DNA of 64,000 bases from Paractinoplanes pyxinae (GCF_026626335.1 NZ_JAPNTZ010000023.1:1-64000), one strand, 5' to 3'. Positions 32,645 to 42,412 are shown, numbered from the stretch's first letter. The notes: a model not told the origin generated them from the sequence alone. Program-made: numbers and translations.

Positions 32645-33439
32645 TTACCTCGCTATCACCACTGGGCAGGAGGAGCGGCGGAGGAGGCGGCTGCCGATCG
32701 AGCCGAGCATCAGGCCCTCGTAGCCGTGGGTGCGGGGGCCTACGACGACCATGCGGGCGGCGCGGGAGCGCTGCACCAGCACCTTGTCGGCTCGGCCGTC
32801 GACGAACTCGCGGTGGGCGTGGACGTCCGGGTACTTCTCGCGCCACGGGTCCAGTTCCGCGTCGAGGCCGGCGTCCAGCGGGTCGTCGGGGCCGGTCCGC
32901 TCGCCGACCGTGACGGCTTGGACGTCGGTGTGGTGCAGGGAAGCTTCTTCGAAGGCGCGGCCCACGACGGCCGACGAGCCGTTGCCGTCTACGCCGGCGA
33001 CGACCGGGCCGGCCTCCGGGTCGTAGTGGCCACGCACCACGACCACGCAGCACTTGGCCTGGGTGGCGACCTGGCTGCTCACCGAGCCGAACGGCAGCAC
33101 CGGCAGGCCGCCCTCGTGCCGGCTGCCGACGACCACCATCGCCGCTTCTTCGGCCGCGTGGACCAGCATCGGCACGGCGTAGCCGGGAAGGGCCAGGCAG
33201 CGCACCTCGATGTCCGGGGCGGCCGCGTGGGCCTGGGCGACCGCGCGGCGCAGGTTCTCGGCCGCGTGTTCCTCGGCCGTGCGTTTGGCCGACGGGCCGG
33301 GAATGGATCGTTCGCGGTAGTAGGCCGCCATCACTCGAAGCTCGGCCCCGCGGCGTGAGGCCTCGGCGGCGGCCCAGCCGACCGCCGCGGTGGCGTGGTC
33401 CGAGCCGTCCACACCTACCACGATCCGCGATTTGATCAT
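32645..33439 (-). CDS. Tandem universal stress protein
   Basis: 264 aa from ATG 33439 with ribosome site ggaggcgg. Two USP domains (1-140, 145-264). The first starts IVVGVDGSDHATAAVGWAA, the second ends MVVVGPRTHGYEGLMLGSIGSRLLRRSSCPVVIAR with the G2xG9xG(S/T) nucleotide loop. Domain 1 has GSRHEGGLPVLPFGSVSSQV at the same place. These proteins bind ATP or AMP and act under hypoxia or stress. No operon partner. Confidence 0.92.
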   Translation of the reverse strand: MIKSRIVVGVDGSDHATAAVGWAAAEASRRGAELRVMAAYYRERSIPGPSAKRTAEEHAAENLRRAVAQAHAAAPDIEVRCLALPGYAVPMLVHAAEEAAMVVVGSRHEGGLPVLPFGSVSSQVATQAKCCVVVVRGHYDPEAGPVVAGVDGNGSSAVVGRAFEEASLHHTDVQAVTVGERTGPDDPLDAGLDAELDPWREKYPDVHAHREFVDGRADKVLVQRSRAARMVVVGPRTHGYEGLMLGSIGSRLLRRSSCPVVIAR

Positions 33440-33665
33440 GTCCGCCTCCTCGTAACAGGCGGTCGCCGGGAACCGGCGGCTCAATTCCAGATTCGACCTG
33501 TCGAGGCACCGTTGACAAGCCCATTCGACGGCCAATGACATTTCAGACAAGACCCCGGCGCGGAGCGGTCCACATGGTCGGTGGATGTCGGAACGGTCGG
33601 TTCGGGTGAGGGCGGTGGCCGGGCTGCGGATGCGGACGGCGGTCGATGTCGGCAGACTGGCGCGA

Positions 33666-35213
33666 ATGGACGGATCGATCTCCGCCGCCGGGCCCGGGAC
33701 GGACCTGGCCGGGCGGGTGCTGGGTGGGCGGTACGAGCTGCTGGTTCCCATCGGCACGGGTGGCATGGCGGTTGTCTGGCGGGGGCGCGACCATGTGCTG
33801 GCCCGGGAGGTCGCGGTCAAGATCGTGGCTACGGCGGCCGCGGACCATCGCATCCGGCAGGAGGCGCAAGCGGCGGCGGCGCTGTCGCATCCGAACATCG
33901 CGCAGGTGCACGACTATGGTGAGTTCCGCACGAACGGGGGGCTTTTCCCGTACGTGGTGATGGAACTGGTCGAAGGCGGCACGCTCGCCCAGCGGCTGGC
34001 GTCCGGGCCGGTCAGCCCGCCCCTGGCGATGCGGGTGTGCGCCGAGGTCGCGGCCGCGCTGGCCGCCGCCCACTCGGCCGGGCTGGTGCACCGGGACATC
34101 AAGCCGGCCAACGTCATGCTCGGACCGACCGGGGCCAAGGTCGTCGACTTCGGGATCGCCGCCGTCACCGCGCCGAGTGGCACTGGTGATCTCGATCCCG
34201 AACTTCTGGGCACGCCCGCCTACCTGGCGCCGGAGCGGCTGATCGACGACGCCGTGGAACCGGCCTCCGACGTGTACGCGCTCGGTGTGGTCCTCTACCG
34301 GCTGCTCAGCGGGCACTCGCCGTGGACCACCGAGGACACCACGCAGATGTTGAAGAACCACATCTACGTCGAGCCGGCGCCGCTGCCGGCCGTGCCGGGC
34401 GTCCCGGGTCACGTCCGCGATCTGTGTGAACGGTGCCTGCGCAAGGACCCGTCCGGCCGCCCGAGCGCCCGCGAGGCGGCCACCCTGCTGTCGGCCGGCG
34501 CCGAGCCGACAGTCCCAGCTCCGGCGAGGAATGCCGGGCAGGCGGCTCACACCCCAGCGGACGCTCCGGCGCGGATCGTCCGCGCACGGGGACGCACGCC
34601 GGCCGGTAACGCTGCGCCGGCTAGACGGCCCGCGCTGGTCGCCGCGACCGTTGCCGCCATGGTCGCGGTGGGCGCCGCCGGATGGATGCTCGCTCCCGGC
34701 GATAAGCGGACGGCCGGCTCCCCGTCGGCCACGCCCTCTCCGGCGCCTCCGCCCAGCGGCAGGGCTTCGGTCACCGCCTCGGTGCGTCCGGCCGATGCCG
34801 CACCGAGCGCCCGGCGATCGGCCGGCCCCATCGCGGCCGCGACACCGGCGAACCGCCCGGCCACGACGTCGGCGGCGCCGGCGGACACCGCGACACCGAC
34901 CGGCACGACCACGACCCCGGTCACCGCCACCGTGACGCCGCCGGGAGCACCCACTGCCGCTCCGACCGTGACCACGGTGGCCCCACCGCCCGCCACGAGA
35001 TCGTTCTCATCGACCGCCGGAACGCTGACGGCCACCTGCCCGTCGCCGAGCACCGCCGAGATTCTTTCCTATTCGCCCAGCAAGACGTTCAAGGTGCAGT
35101 CGGCCGACCCGGGCCCGGGCCCGGCCGCCACCGTCACCTTCAAGCACGGCAAAGCGACCACCACGATGACAGTGACCTGCGACGCGGGCCGGCCCGCCGC
35201 CTCGACCACCTAG
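33666..35213 (+). CDS. Membrane Ser/Thr protein kinase
   Basis: 515 aa from ATG 33666; ATG 33585 in frame would add 27 residues. Kinase domain about 20-275: IGTGGMAVVW, VAVKIV, HRDIKPANVM, VVDFGIAA and GTPAYLAPE are intact. A Pro/Thr/Ala-rich linker, one membrane helix (about 320-340), and a long Thr/Ser/Pro-rich extracytoplasmic stretch follow, ending in a small domain with a Cys pair (LTATCPS ... VTCDAG). There are no PASTA repeats. It points away from the PknG operon but ends 10 bp from the FHA gene (convergent), suggesting a shared signalling block. Confidence 0.9.
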   Translation: MDGSISAAGPGTDLAGRVLGGRYELLVPIGTGGMAVVWRGRDHVLAREVAVKIVATAAADHRIRQEAQAAAALSHPNIAQVHDYGEFRTNGGLFPYVVMELVEGGTLAQRLASGPVSPPLAMRVCAEVAAALAAAHSAGLVHRDIKPANVMLGPTGAKVVDFGIAAVTAPSGTGDLDPELLGTPAYLAPERLIDDAVEPASDVYALGVVLYRLLSGHSPWTTEDTTQMLKNHIYVEPAPLPAVPGVPGHVRDLCERCLRKDPSGRPSAREAATLLSAGAEPTVPAPARNAGQAAHTPADAPARIVRARGRTPAGNAAPARRPALVAATVAAMVAVGAAGWMLAPGDKRTAGSPSATPSPAPPPSGRASVTASVRPADAAPSARRSAGPIAAATPANRPATTSAAPADTATPTGTTTTPVTATVTPPGAPTAAPTVTTVAPPPATRSFSSTAGTLTATCPSPSTAEILSYSPSKTFKVQSADPGPGPAATVTFKHGKATTTMTVTCDAGRPAASTT

Positions 35214-35223
35214 CCGGCGGCCG

Positions 35224-35886
35224 CTAGGAAGCGGGGGAGTTGAGAGTGAGGGTGGTCCAGGCGCCTACGTGCACCCGGTCACCGCTGGTCAGGGAGCGCG
35301 ACTCCCCGGCCGTCAGTGGCTGCTGGTCGTCGTTGATGTAGGTGCCGTTGGTGGAGCCCAGGTCGGACACCAGCCACACCCCGTCGACGCTCAGGGTGAG
35401 CAGCGCGTGGGAGTGGGACACGCCGGGGTCGTCCTCGGACAGGTCGATCTCGGGGTGGGTGCCCTTCGAATTGCTCTTGCGCCCGATCCGCACCTGCGGC
35501 GGCGGCAGCGAGACCGTACGCGCGGCCTGCGCCGCCGGGAACTCGATGCCGTCGATGGCGTTCTCGGCGAAGTACACCGGGTCGGGCGCGATCGTCACGG
35601 TCCACCCGGCCGTGGGTCCGGCCGGGGCCGCCGAAACCGGGCTGACCAGAGCGGGGACCCGGCCGGTGTCGTGATCGAAGCCGCAGTCCTCGCAGAACCG
35701 GGCGGTGCCGGCTCGAGGCGTACCGCAATTGGGGCACGGCGGGGCGGAAGCGGGTGCCGCCGCCGAGGCGGGCGCCGCCACGACCGCCGGAGAAGCGGCC
35801 GTAGACCCGGAGATCTTGGCCCCGCACGTGTCGCAGAAGTCGCTCTCTTCCGAGGCGTGACCCTTGGGGCAGGCGTACGTCGTCAC
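35224..35886 (-). CDS. FHA-domain protein with N-terminal double zinc ribbon
   Basis: 220 aa from GTG 35886, overlapping the VWA stop (GTGA). Two short zinc ribbons come first (CPKGHASEESDFCDTCG and CPNCGTPRAGTARFCEDCG). A linker leads to the FHA domain (about 130-220) with VRIGRKSNS, DPGVSHSHALL and LGSTNGTYIND, the phosphothreonine-binding residues Arg, Ser-His and Asn. It should read Thr phosphorylation by PknG or the neighbouring kinase. Last gene of the glnX operon. Confidence 0.9.
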   Translation of the reverse strand: MTTYACPKGHASEESDFCDTCGAKISGSTAASPAVVAAPASAAAPASAPPCPNCGTPRAGTARFCEDCGFDHDTGRVPALVSPVSAAPAGPTAGWTVTIAPDPVYFAENAIDGIEFPAAQAARTVSLPPPQVRIGRKSNSKGTHPEIDLSEDDPGVSHSHALLTLSVDGVWLVSDLGSTNGTYINDDQQPLTAGESRSLTSGDRVHVGAWTTLTLNSPAS

Positions 35887-37148
35887 TGGCCGCGCCCCAC
35901 CCGGACGGTCTTGGTCGAGCGGGTGTCCAGTGCCATCTCGTCGGCCGCGGCCACCTTGCGCCGCAGCCGCACCGTGCCCGTCGCCGCGTCCTCGATCTCG
36001 ACCACCGTGGCTAGCAGTTCGGACGTGGCCTTGTTGCCGCTCTCGTGGGCCAGCTGGGCCGCCCGGCCGAACTTTATCGTGGCGGTGTGGTCGTCGCCCG
36101 CCTTGCGCGCCTCGATGCCGGCCTGGATGGTCTCGGCCAGCTCGGCCTGGCCGGTGTAGTGGGCCACCTGCCGGTTGATCCGGGTCGACAGGGCCGCGTC
36201 GTCGGTCCACACCGCGCGGACCAGCGCCTGCGTCAGCACGTTGTCGCCCTCGACCAGCGAGATCCGCGCGGCCAGCATCTCGTCGCCGGCCGCGCCCGGC
36301 GGCACGTCGACGCACACGTGGTAGTCGCGGCTCTCGGCGCCCCACGACCCGAGCGGGTACCGTCCGGCCCGGGCCCCGTCGGCCACCCGCTTGCCGGTCA
36401 GGTCGGCCACCTGGGGCTCCACCTGCTTGACGAAGCGGACAGTGGCGTTGACCGGCGTCCAGACCTTCAGCTGGACGTCGGCCGAGGTCTTGCCCATCGC
36501 GGCGGTCATCATCTGTTCGAAGGCGGCCGTCAGGTCGGACGGGCGGGCCACGATGTCGACGGTGCCCAGCATGGCGTCGGCGATCTTGCGGAGCTCGGAC
36601 ACCTTCCAGTTGGTGCCCACGCCCCGGCAGTCGACCGCGAACTTGCCGGCGATCGTCTCGAGCACGCTCTCGAGGTAGCCCGCGCGCTCGCCGTTGTCGC
36701 CGTCGGTGAGCATGATGGCGTGCGCGATGTCGCCCGGCCGCTGGGCCATCAGCTGGGCCGCGAGCAGCAGCCAGGCGCCCATGGCGGTGCCGCCGCTGGC
36801 GTGCAGCCGGTCGATGGCCCAGGTCGCCTCGGCCCGGGTCTGGGCCGACGACACGGCGAGCTGGCCGGGTGCCGGGAACAGTTGCTGGGCCGTGCCCACG
36901 CCGGCGATGAGCGCGAAGTGCACGCCGTCGTCGAGGCAGGCCACGGCCGCCTTGGCCGCCTGCCGGGCTGCCGCGATGCGCCCCTCGGCCTGCATCGAGC
37001 CGGAGGCGTCGACGATGATGATCTCGGTGGCGCCGGCGGTGCGCTGCCCGCTCGCGCTGCCCGTCGAGGTGACGGTGACGATCGCGTTGACCTCGGTCGC
37101 CCCGAGGGCGAGGAACTCGTTCTGGAAGGCCTCGGCGGTGTACGTCAT
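35883..37148 (-). CDS. VWA-domain protein
   Basis: 421 aa. The MIDAS metal site DASGSMQ, with T (GGTAM) and D (LTDGD), is complete, so residues about 40-230 form a von Willebrand A domain. The rest is a beta-rich region and a C-terminal helical part (AQLAHESGNKATSELLATVVEI). No signal peptide, so it is cytoplasmic. In related actinobacterial loci such proteins sit between a PP2C phosphatase and an FHA protein, probably as a scaffold. It starts 3 bp after the phosphatase stop. Confidence 0.87.
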   Translation of the reverse strand: MTYTAEAFQNEFLALGATEVNAIVTVTSTGSASGQRTAGATEIIIVDASGSMQAEGRIAAARQAAKAAVACLDDGVHFALIAGVGTAQQLFPAPGQLAVSSAQTRAEATWAIDRLHASGGTAMGAWLLLAAQLMAQRPGDIAHAIMLTDGDNGERAGYLESVLETIAGKFAVDCRGVGTNWKVSELRKIADAMLGTVDIVARPSDLTAAFEQMMTAAMGKTSADVQLKVWTPVNATVRFVKQVEPQVADLTGKRVADGARAGRYPLGSWGAESRDYHVCVDVPPGAAGDEMLAARISLVEGDNVLTQALVRAVWTDDAALSTRINRQVAHYTGQAELAETIQAGIEARKAGDDHTATIKFGRAAQLAHESGNKATSELLATVVEIEDAATGTVRLRRKVAAADEMALDTRSTKTVRVGRGQ

Positions 37149-37151
37149 CCC

Positions 37152-38090
37152 TTATTCCTTAGAACTAGGCGACACGGGGATCAGAGCCACGGTGATGTTG
37201 TCGGCGCCGCCGGCGGTGTTGGCGTAGTCGGCCAGCCACCGGGCGGCAGAGATCAGCGTGCCTTGCTCGCGCAACCCCTCGCGCACGGCGGCGGCGAAGG
37301 CGGCCGGGTCGGTGAGGTAGTTCCACAGCCCGTCGCTGCACAGCACCAGGTGTCCCGGGTCGCCGACCACGAATTCGCCCGTACGCGGGGTGACCTTGCC
37401 GGCGTCGGCGCCCAGCCAGGCGGTGATGGCGTGCGCCTTCGGGTCGCGCATCGCCTGTTCCGGGTCCGCACCCAGCGCGATCACGTGGGTGGCCCACGAG
37501 TCGTCCTCGGTCAGCTGCTCGGCCGGGCCGACGTCGGGCACCCAGTAGGCGCGGCTGTCGCCGATCCAGCCCACGGTGACCGCGTCGCCGCGCACGGCGG
37601 CCGCCACGATCGTGCAGGCCGGGTTGGAGGCCTGCCGGCGCGGGTCGCCCGAGGCGGCCAGTTCGGCCACCGCGACCTGGGCCGCCTGGATGGCCGCGAC
37701 CACGTCACCCGACGCGATCGAGGCCCCGGCCGCCTGCACCGCGGTCAGCGAGGCCACGTCGGGGTCGAACGACGACGAGACGCCGTCGCTGACCACCACG
37801 TCGACCTCGGCGTCCCGCGTGACCAGCCACATCGCGTCCTCGTTGCGATGATGCCGCAGCCCGCGGTCGGTCACGGAGGCGGCGACCTCGCCGCAGTCGG
37901 TCTCGAGATGATCGCGTTCGCGCCCGGCCAGCATCCCGCAATGCTCGCAGTACCCGTCCTCGCCCACGCCGCCGGGTGTCCCGCAGTGCGGGCACTCGGG
38001 CTCGGCGGCCAGCGACCGGCCGCAGACCTCGCAGAAGGCTGCTCCGGCGGTGCGCTCATCGGCGCACGAGGCGCAGTCGGTCATCGTCAT
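37152..38090 (-). CDS. PP2C-type protein phosphatase with zinc-ribbon N-terminus
   Basis: 312 aa. The first 60 residues hold two zinc ribbons (CASCADERTAGAAFCEVCG and CPHCGTPGGVGEDGYCEHCG). The PPM/PP2C core follows: RGLRHHRNEDAM, VVSDGVSSS, GWIGDSRAYW, LVLCSDGLWNYL and GGADNITV, with all metal-binding Asp residues present. It should reverse Ser/Thr phosphorylation by PknG, encoded immediately upstream (22-bp gap). Confidence 0.92.
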   Translation of the reverse strand: MTMTDCASCADERTAGAAFCEVCGRSLAAEPECPHCGTPGGVGEDGYCEHCGMLAGRERDHLETDCGEVAASVTDRGLRHHRNEDAMWLVTRDAEVDVVVSDGVSSSFDPDVASLTAVQAAGASIASGDVVAAIQAAQVAVAELAASGDPRRQASNPACTIVAAAVRGDAVTVGWIGDSRAYWVPDVGPAEQLTEDDSWATHVIALGADPEQAMRDPKAHAITAWLGADAGKVTPRTGEFVVGDPGHLVLCSDGLWNYLTDPAAFAAAVREGLREQGTLISAARWLADYANTAGGADNITVALIPVSPSSKE

Positions 38091-38112
38091 CGGGCCTCGC
38101 TCTTGAAACCGT

Positions 38113-40293
38113 TCATGTACGCGTCCGGGGGCGGGACGCGTTGGCCAGGTCGACCAGGCGGATCTTCTCGGCGCCGTGAGCCGCGCGGGCCATCTCGCGG
38201 TACGCCTCCTCGAGCGCGAACCGGATGTCGCGCTCACGGATGTTGCCGTTGCGGGCGGGCCCGAGCACCGCCGCGGGCAGCGTAGCCTTGCCGGCCACGT
38301 TTCGCAGCGCCTGTTCGAGCAGCTCGGCCCGCAGAGCGGCCAGTTGTGCGGCCTCCACCTCGAGCCGTTCGATGAGGGCGGCCGCCGTGGCCAGCGCGTC
38401 GACGTCGGGCACGGCCGACGCGTGCGCCCGCACGAGCGCCCGGACCGCGCCGACCTGCGAACTCCGGTAGGCGGACGACGTACCGGGAACGCGGTTGTAG
38501 GCCTCGACGGCCCCGCTGCGGTCACCGGCGCCGAGGCGGCAACGCGCCAGGCCCGCCGCCGCGGCCGTGTAGGACGGATCGGTGCGGCTCACCACGTCGT
38601 AGTAGCCGGCCGCCGCCGCGTCCCCGGCCAGCTCGAGCGTCAGTCCCAGCGCGAGCTGCGGCGCGAGCTCGCCGGGCAGCGCGGAGTAGACGGCGTCGAA
38701 GCGCTGCCGGGCCTCGGTGTACTGGCCCTCGGCCACCGCGAGCAGCCCGTCGTACCAGGCCACCCGCCAGTCGTCGCCGTACTTGGCGGCCAGCCGGTCG
38801 CACTCCTGCCGGGCCCCGGCGAACGAGCCGTCGCGCACGCCGAGGTCGATCAGCGCCCGCAGCCCGCGCAGCGCCACCTCGAGCGTCTCGGCCGGCGCCG
38901 AGCGCAGCAGCGTCAGCACCTCGGCCGGGTCGGTGACCGTCACCGAGGCCAGGAAGGCCGCCGCCGGGTCGGTCAGGTCGATCAGGGGAGTGGGCAGGTC
39001 TTGCCAGCGCGGCGTCTCGGAGCGCAGGTCGGTTCGCAGTTCGCCGGTGAACAGCCGGGAGGGCGCCGGCTGGGGCGTGCCTTCGGCCGCCAGCACCTGC
39101 CGCAGCACGCCCAGCATCTGCTCGGCCATCTCGGCGCTGTCCACGAACCGCTCGCCCGGGTTGCTCGCCGTGGCCCGGCGCAGCAGCCGGTAGAACGACT
39201 CGAACCGCTGGTAGACCGGGAACTCGCCGCGGTCGGGGAGGCTGTCGGAGAACGTGGTCTGGTAGCCCCGGAAGTCGGTCGTGAGCACGGCCAGCGTACG
39301 GCCGATGGTGTAAAGATCCGACGCGATGGACGGGCCCAGCGTGGCCATCTCGGGCGCCTGGTAACCGACCGTGCCGTAGAGAGCCGCATCCTGGTCGTCG
39401 ATGTGCACGACGCCGCCCAGGTCGATCAGTTTGAGCTGATCGGCGACCTGGATCACGTTGTCCGGCTTGAAGTCGCAGTAGATCAGGCCGCGGTCGTGCA
39501 GATAGCCGAACGCGGGCATGATCTCGAGGACGTACGCCAGGGCCTGGTCGACCGGAAGCGGGTCGGACGTGTTGCCGGCCGCCGTCCGCCGGTCCTTGAG
39601 GATGTCTTTGAGCGACTTGCCGCCGACGTACTCCATGACGATGTAGCCGGCGCCGTCGTGCTCGACGAAGTTGTAGATCTTGACGATGTTGGGGTGCTCG
39701 ACCTCGGCCAGGAACCGCCGCTCGGCCACGGCCGCCGCCAGCGCGTCCTCGTCGCCCGAGTTGAGCAGGCCCTTGAGCACCACCCAGCGGTCCGAGACGT
39801 TCTTGTCGACGGCCAGGTAGATCCAGCCCAGACCGCCGTGCGCGAGCGCCCCGATCACCTCGTACTGCCCGCCGATCAGGTCGCCCTTGACCAGCTTGGG
39901 AGTGAAGTTGAAGGGCTCGCCGCACGAGGGGCAGAAGCCCGACGTACGCCCGGGCCGGTCGCCGCGCGTACGGCCGACCTGGTTGCCGCACTTGGCGCAG
40001 TACCGCTTGGATTCCGGCACCTCGGCCGTGGCCATGACGGCGGTGGCCGGGTCGGCCTGGGTGATGGGCGCGATGTCGACCAGGCCGCCGCCGAACCGGC
40101 GCCGCGATCCGGTGCGCGAGCTGCCGGTGCGGGCCGATCCCGACGTACGCGTGGAGAGCGCCGACGTACGCACGGAGGGGCTGGTCGCCTCGCGCGGGGC
40201 CGGTGCGGGGGTTGAACCTGTTCGGGGCGCGAGGCCGCAGGTGTCGCAGTATCCGTCCTCGATGGTTCCGGGGCAGTCACGTTCGCACTTCAT
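38113..40293 (-). CDS. pknG: PknG-type serine/threonine kinase
   Basis: 726 aa from ATG 40293. Order: a CxxxC...CDTCG zinc ribbon at 3-20, a low-complexity Ser/Thr/Arg stretch (likely autophosphorylation), a rubredoxin-like ribbon (YCAKCG ... FCPSCG), the kinase domain (ALAHGGLGWIYLA, VVLKGLL, YCDFKPDNVI, LIDLGGVV), then TPR helices. The HRD-to-YCD and DFG-to-DLG changes are those of mycobacterial PknG. Mycobacterial PknG controls glutamate metabolism through the FHA protein GarA. The extra N-terminal ribbon is not in the mycobacterial form. The ATG overlaps the upstream stop. Confidence 0.95.
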   Translation of the reverse strand: MKCERDCPGTIEDGYCDTCGLAPRTGSTPAPAPREATSPSVRTSALSTRTSGSARTGSSRTGSRRRFGGGLVDIAPITQADPATAVMATAEVPESKRYCAKCGNQVGRTRGDRPGRTSGFCPSCGEPFNFTPKLVKGDLIGGQYEVIGALAHGGLGWIYLAVDKNVSDRWVVLKGLLNSGDEDALAAAVAERRFLAEVEHPNIVKIYNFVEHDGAGYIVMEYVGGKSLKDILKDRRTAAGNTSDPLPVDQALAYVLEIMPAFGYLHDRGLIYCDFKPDNVIQVADQLKLIDLGGVVHIDDQDAALYGTVGYQAPEMATLGPSIASDLYTIGRTLAVLTTDFRGYQTTFSDSLPDRGEFPVYQRFESFYRLLRRATASNPGERFVDSAEMAEQMLGVLRQVLAAEGTPQPAPSRLFTGELRTDLRSETPRWQDLPTPLIDLTDPAAAFLASVTVTDPAEVLTLLRSAPAETLEVALRGLRALIDLGVRDGSFAGARQECDRLAAKYGDDWRVAWYDGLLAVAEGQYTEARQRFDAVYSALPGELAPQLALGLTLELAGDAAAAGYYDVVSRTDPSYTAAAAGLARCRLGAGDRSGAVEAYNRVPGTSSAYRSSQVGAVRALVRAHASAVPDVDALATAAALIERLEVEAAQLAALRAELLEQALRNVAGKATLPAAVLGPARNGNIRERDIRFALEEAYREMARAAHGAEKIRLVDLANASRPRTRT

Positions 40294-41465
40294 CGGTTCC
40301 TCGCGATCGTGGCGGTGAGGGCTTCCTGGTACGCGTTGACGGCGCGGCGGGCCGTGGTCAGGTCGCACGGGGCGACGTAAAGGGCTTCGCGCGCCGTGGT
40401 GGCCAGCGGGCTCAGGTCGGTGTGCTCGGCCAGCCCGTGCCGCAGGGCCTTGGCCTGGTAGGCGTCGAGGCGGCCGCGCAGCTCGTTGCGGGTGGCCAGC
40501 AGGCCGTTGTTGCGGGCGGCGCCGTCGCGCAGGGCGGCCAGCTGGTCGCGGGCGCGGCGGTTCCACTCGGCCAGGCGGGAGCTGATCAGCGGCCAGTGCC
40601 CGGCCGCGGCCAGCGCCTCGACGGCCACCAGGTCGGGCCGCAGACTGGCCGAGGGCACGGGGGCGATCTCGTGCGGCGGGAACCGGTCGGCGGCCTTCTC
40701 GGCGGCGGCGTGCGCCTCCTGGGTGGCCGCGTCGATCTCGGCCGCCGTCTTGTGGGCGTCGGCCAGCCGCTGGACCAGCATCTCGCGCAGTTCGCCGGCC
40801 GACGTGCGCTCGGCGTCGGCGCGCTGGATCAACGTGCGTACGGCGGCCAGGTCCCGCTCCTCGACGCCGAGCGGATCGGTGGCCAGCGTGGCTGTGAACT
40901 GGCCGAGCCGCCGGTCCGCCTCGTCGACCGCGGCGGTGCTCCCGCCCGACTCGCGGGTCAACCGCCGTACGGTCTCGAGCGAGCTCGCCGCCTCGGCCGC
41001 CGCCGGCAGAAGTTTGTCCCAGGCCTCGCCGGCCCGCGTCGCGACACCGACCGCCGTGGCGAAGGCGGCCTCCATCGCCGACAGGAGCTGGGCGGGCGTG
41101 CACGTGGTGTGCACCTGGCCGGGACCGAGCAGGCCGCGCTGGGCCAGCGGCACGACCTTGGTCGACAGCGTGATCGACTCGCCCAGCACCTCGTGGGCGA
41201 ACTTCGTGCGCTCGGTGTCGCTGGGCCGGCGCTTGTCGCGGAACTTGGACGCGCGGGCGACCACCTCGGTGAGCAGGCGGTAGCCCTCCCACAGCTCGGT
41301 CAGGGCCTCGGTCGCGTCGGCCCACGCGGTCGCCGTCCGCCCGGTCAGGGACGACCGGTCGAGCTCCTTGCGGGCCGGGTTGTCGTCCAGGTCGACCAGG
41401 TTCGACGAGATGGCCGACATCGCGGTCTCGAGGCGTAGCAGTTCCGTCTCGGCCTGACTCGTCAT
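40290..41465 (-). CDS. Helical hypothetical protein of the pknG operon
   Basis: 391 aa, almost all Ala/Leu/Glu/Arg helices with long coiled-coil potential (for example 150-260) and no membrane segment or catalytic motif. It sits between glnH and pknG, overlapping both by four bases, where the mycobacterial operon has no extra gene. Such a protein could couple the GlnX cytoplasmic signal to PknG. That is inference from position. Confidence 0.8.
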   Translation of the reverse strand: MTSQAETELLRLETAMSAISSNLVDLDDNPARKELDRSSLTGRTATAWADATEALTELWEGYRLLTEVVARASKFRDKRRPSDTERTKFAHEVLGESITLSTKVVPLAQRGLLGPGQVHTTCTPAQLLSAMEAAFATAVGVATRAGEAWDKLLPAAAEAASSLETVRRLTRESGGSTAAVDEADRRLGQFTATLATDPLGVEERDLAAVRTLIQRADAERTSAGELREMLVQRLADAHKTAAEIDAATQEAHAAAEKAADRFPPHEIAPVPSASLRPDLVAVEALAAAGHWPLISSRLAEWNRRARDQLAALRDGAARNNGLLATRNELRGRLDAYQAKALRHGLAEHTDLSPLATTAREALYVAPCDLTTARRAVNAYQEALTATIARNR

Positions 41466-42412
41466 CGGTACTGAGCCTTGGGCGGTGGGGGCGCCGCGCC
41501 GAAGTCGCCCAGCCATTTGTCGTACGTCTTCTTCCACGTGCCGTCGGCGCGGTTGCGCTCGAGCACGGCGTTGACGAACCGGGCGAACTCGGGGTGGGTC
41601 TTGTTCATCGCGATCGCGTACGGCTCCTCGGTGAAACGCTTTCCGATGACCTTCGCGTACGGGTCCTGGGCCGCCATTCCGGCCAGGATCGTGTCGTCGG
41701 TCGAGATGCCGTCGACCTCGTTGCGCTGGAAGGCCACCAGGCAGTCGCCGAACGCGGGCCGGGCCACGGCGATCGGCTTGGTCTTCACCTTGCCGATGTT
41801 CTCGAACGACGTCGAGCCGGCCGCCGAGCACACCTTTTTGCCGCCGAGGTCGTCAATACTCTCGGCCGTCGAGTTCTTGGAGACGAGCACCTTCTGCCCG
41901 GCTTCGTAGTAAATGCTGGAGAAATTGACATCCGCCCAGCGTTCGCAGTTCGCCGTCATGGTGTCCGCGACAATATCCACACTGCCGTCGGCAGCGGAAC
42001 TGACGCGCTTGTCGTAGCCGATGACTTTGATCTGAATTTTGTCCGGGTCGCCGAAGATGGCCTCGGCGATCTGGCGGCCCATGTCGACGTCGAAGCCCTC
42101 GATCTTGCCCGAGAAGGGGTTGCGCGAGCTGAACAGCAACGTGTCCTGGCTCGTGCCCAGGATCAGCCGGCCGCGTTCCTGGATCGTGGCCATGTAGCTG
42201 CCGGCGGGCATGTTGCCGGGCTTGGGCAGCGAACCGGCCGGGCGCAGGCTGGCCCGCGGGTTGCAGGCCGGTGCCGCTTTGCCGCCGCCGGGGGCCGGGG
42301 TGGTCGCCTCGGCCTGGGGCCGGTCGGGCGTGAAGGGCAGGGGAGTGACGTCGCCGGAGCAACCGGCGAGGGCGGCGACCGCGGCCAGGGCGAGGGCGGC
42401 TCGGATGCGCAT
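41462..42412 (-). CDS. glnH: Glutamate/aspartate-binding lipoprotein GlnH
   Basis: 316 aa. Lipobox LAGC with Cys18, then the periplasmic amino-acid-binding fold (SBP family 3): GRLILGTSQDTLLFSSRNP, GFDVDMGRQIAEAIFG, DIVADTMTANCERW and EPYAIAMNK. No permease or ATPase is in the operon. In mycobacteria GlnH signals external Asp/Glu through GlnX to PknG instead of importing. The start overlaps the glnX stop (TGATG). Confidence 0.92.
   Translation of the reverse strand: MRIRAALALAAVAALAGCSGDVTPLPFTPDRPQAEATTPAPGGGKAAPACNPRASLRPAGSLPKPGNMPAGSYMATIQERGRLILGTSQDTLLFSSRNPFSGKIEGFDVDMGRQIAEAIFGDPDKIQIKVIGYDKRVSSAADGSVDIVADTMTANCERWADVNFSSIYYEAGQKVLVSKNSTAESIDDLGGKKVCSAAGSTSFENIGKVKTKPIAVARPAFGDCLVAFQRNEVDGISTDDTILAGMAAQDPYAKVIGKRFTEEPYAIAMNKTHPEFARFVNAVLERNRADGTWKKTYDKWLGDFGAAPPPPKAQYR

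Noticed and set aside
38113..41325. PknG extended to over 1,000 residues
   Set aside because: The added N-terminal part is a shadow frame of the upstream helical gene. ATG 40293 overlaps that gene's stop in the operon's normal ATGA fashion.
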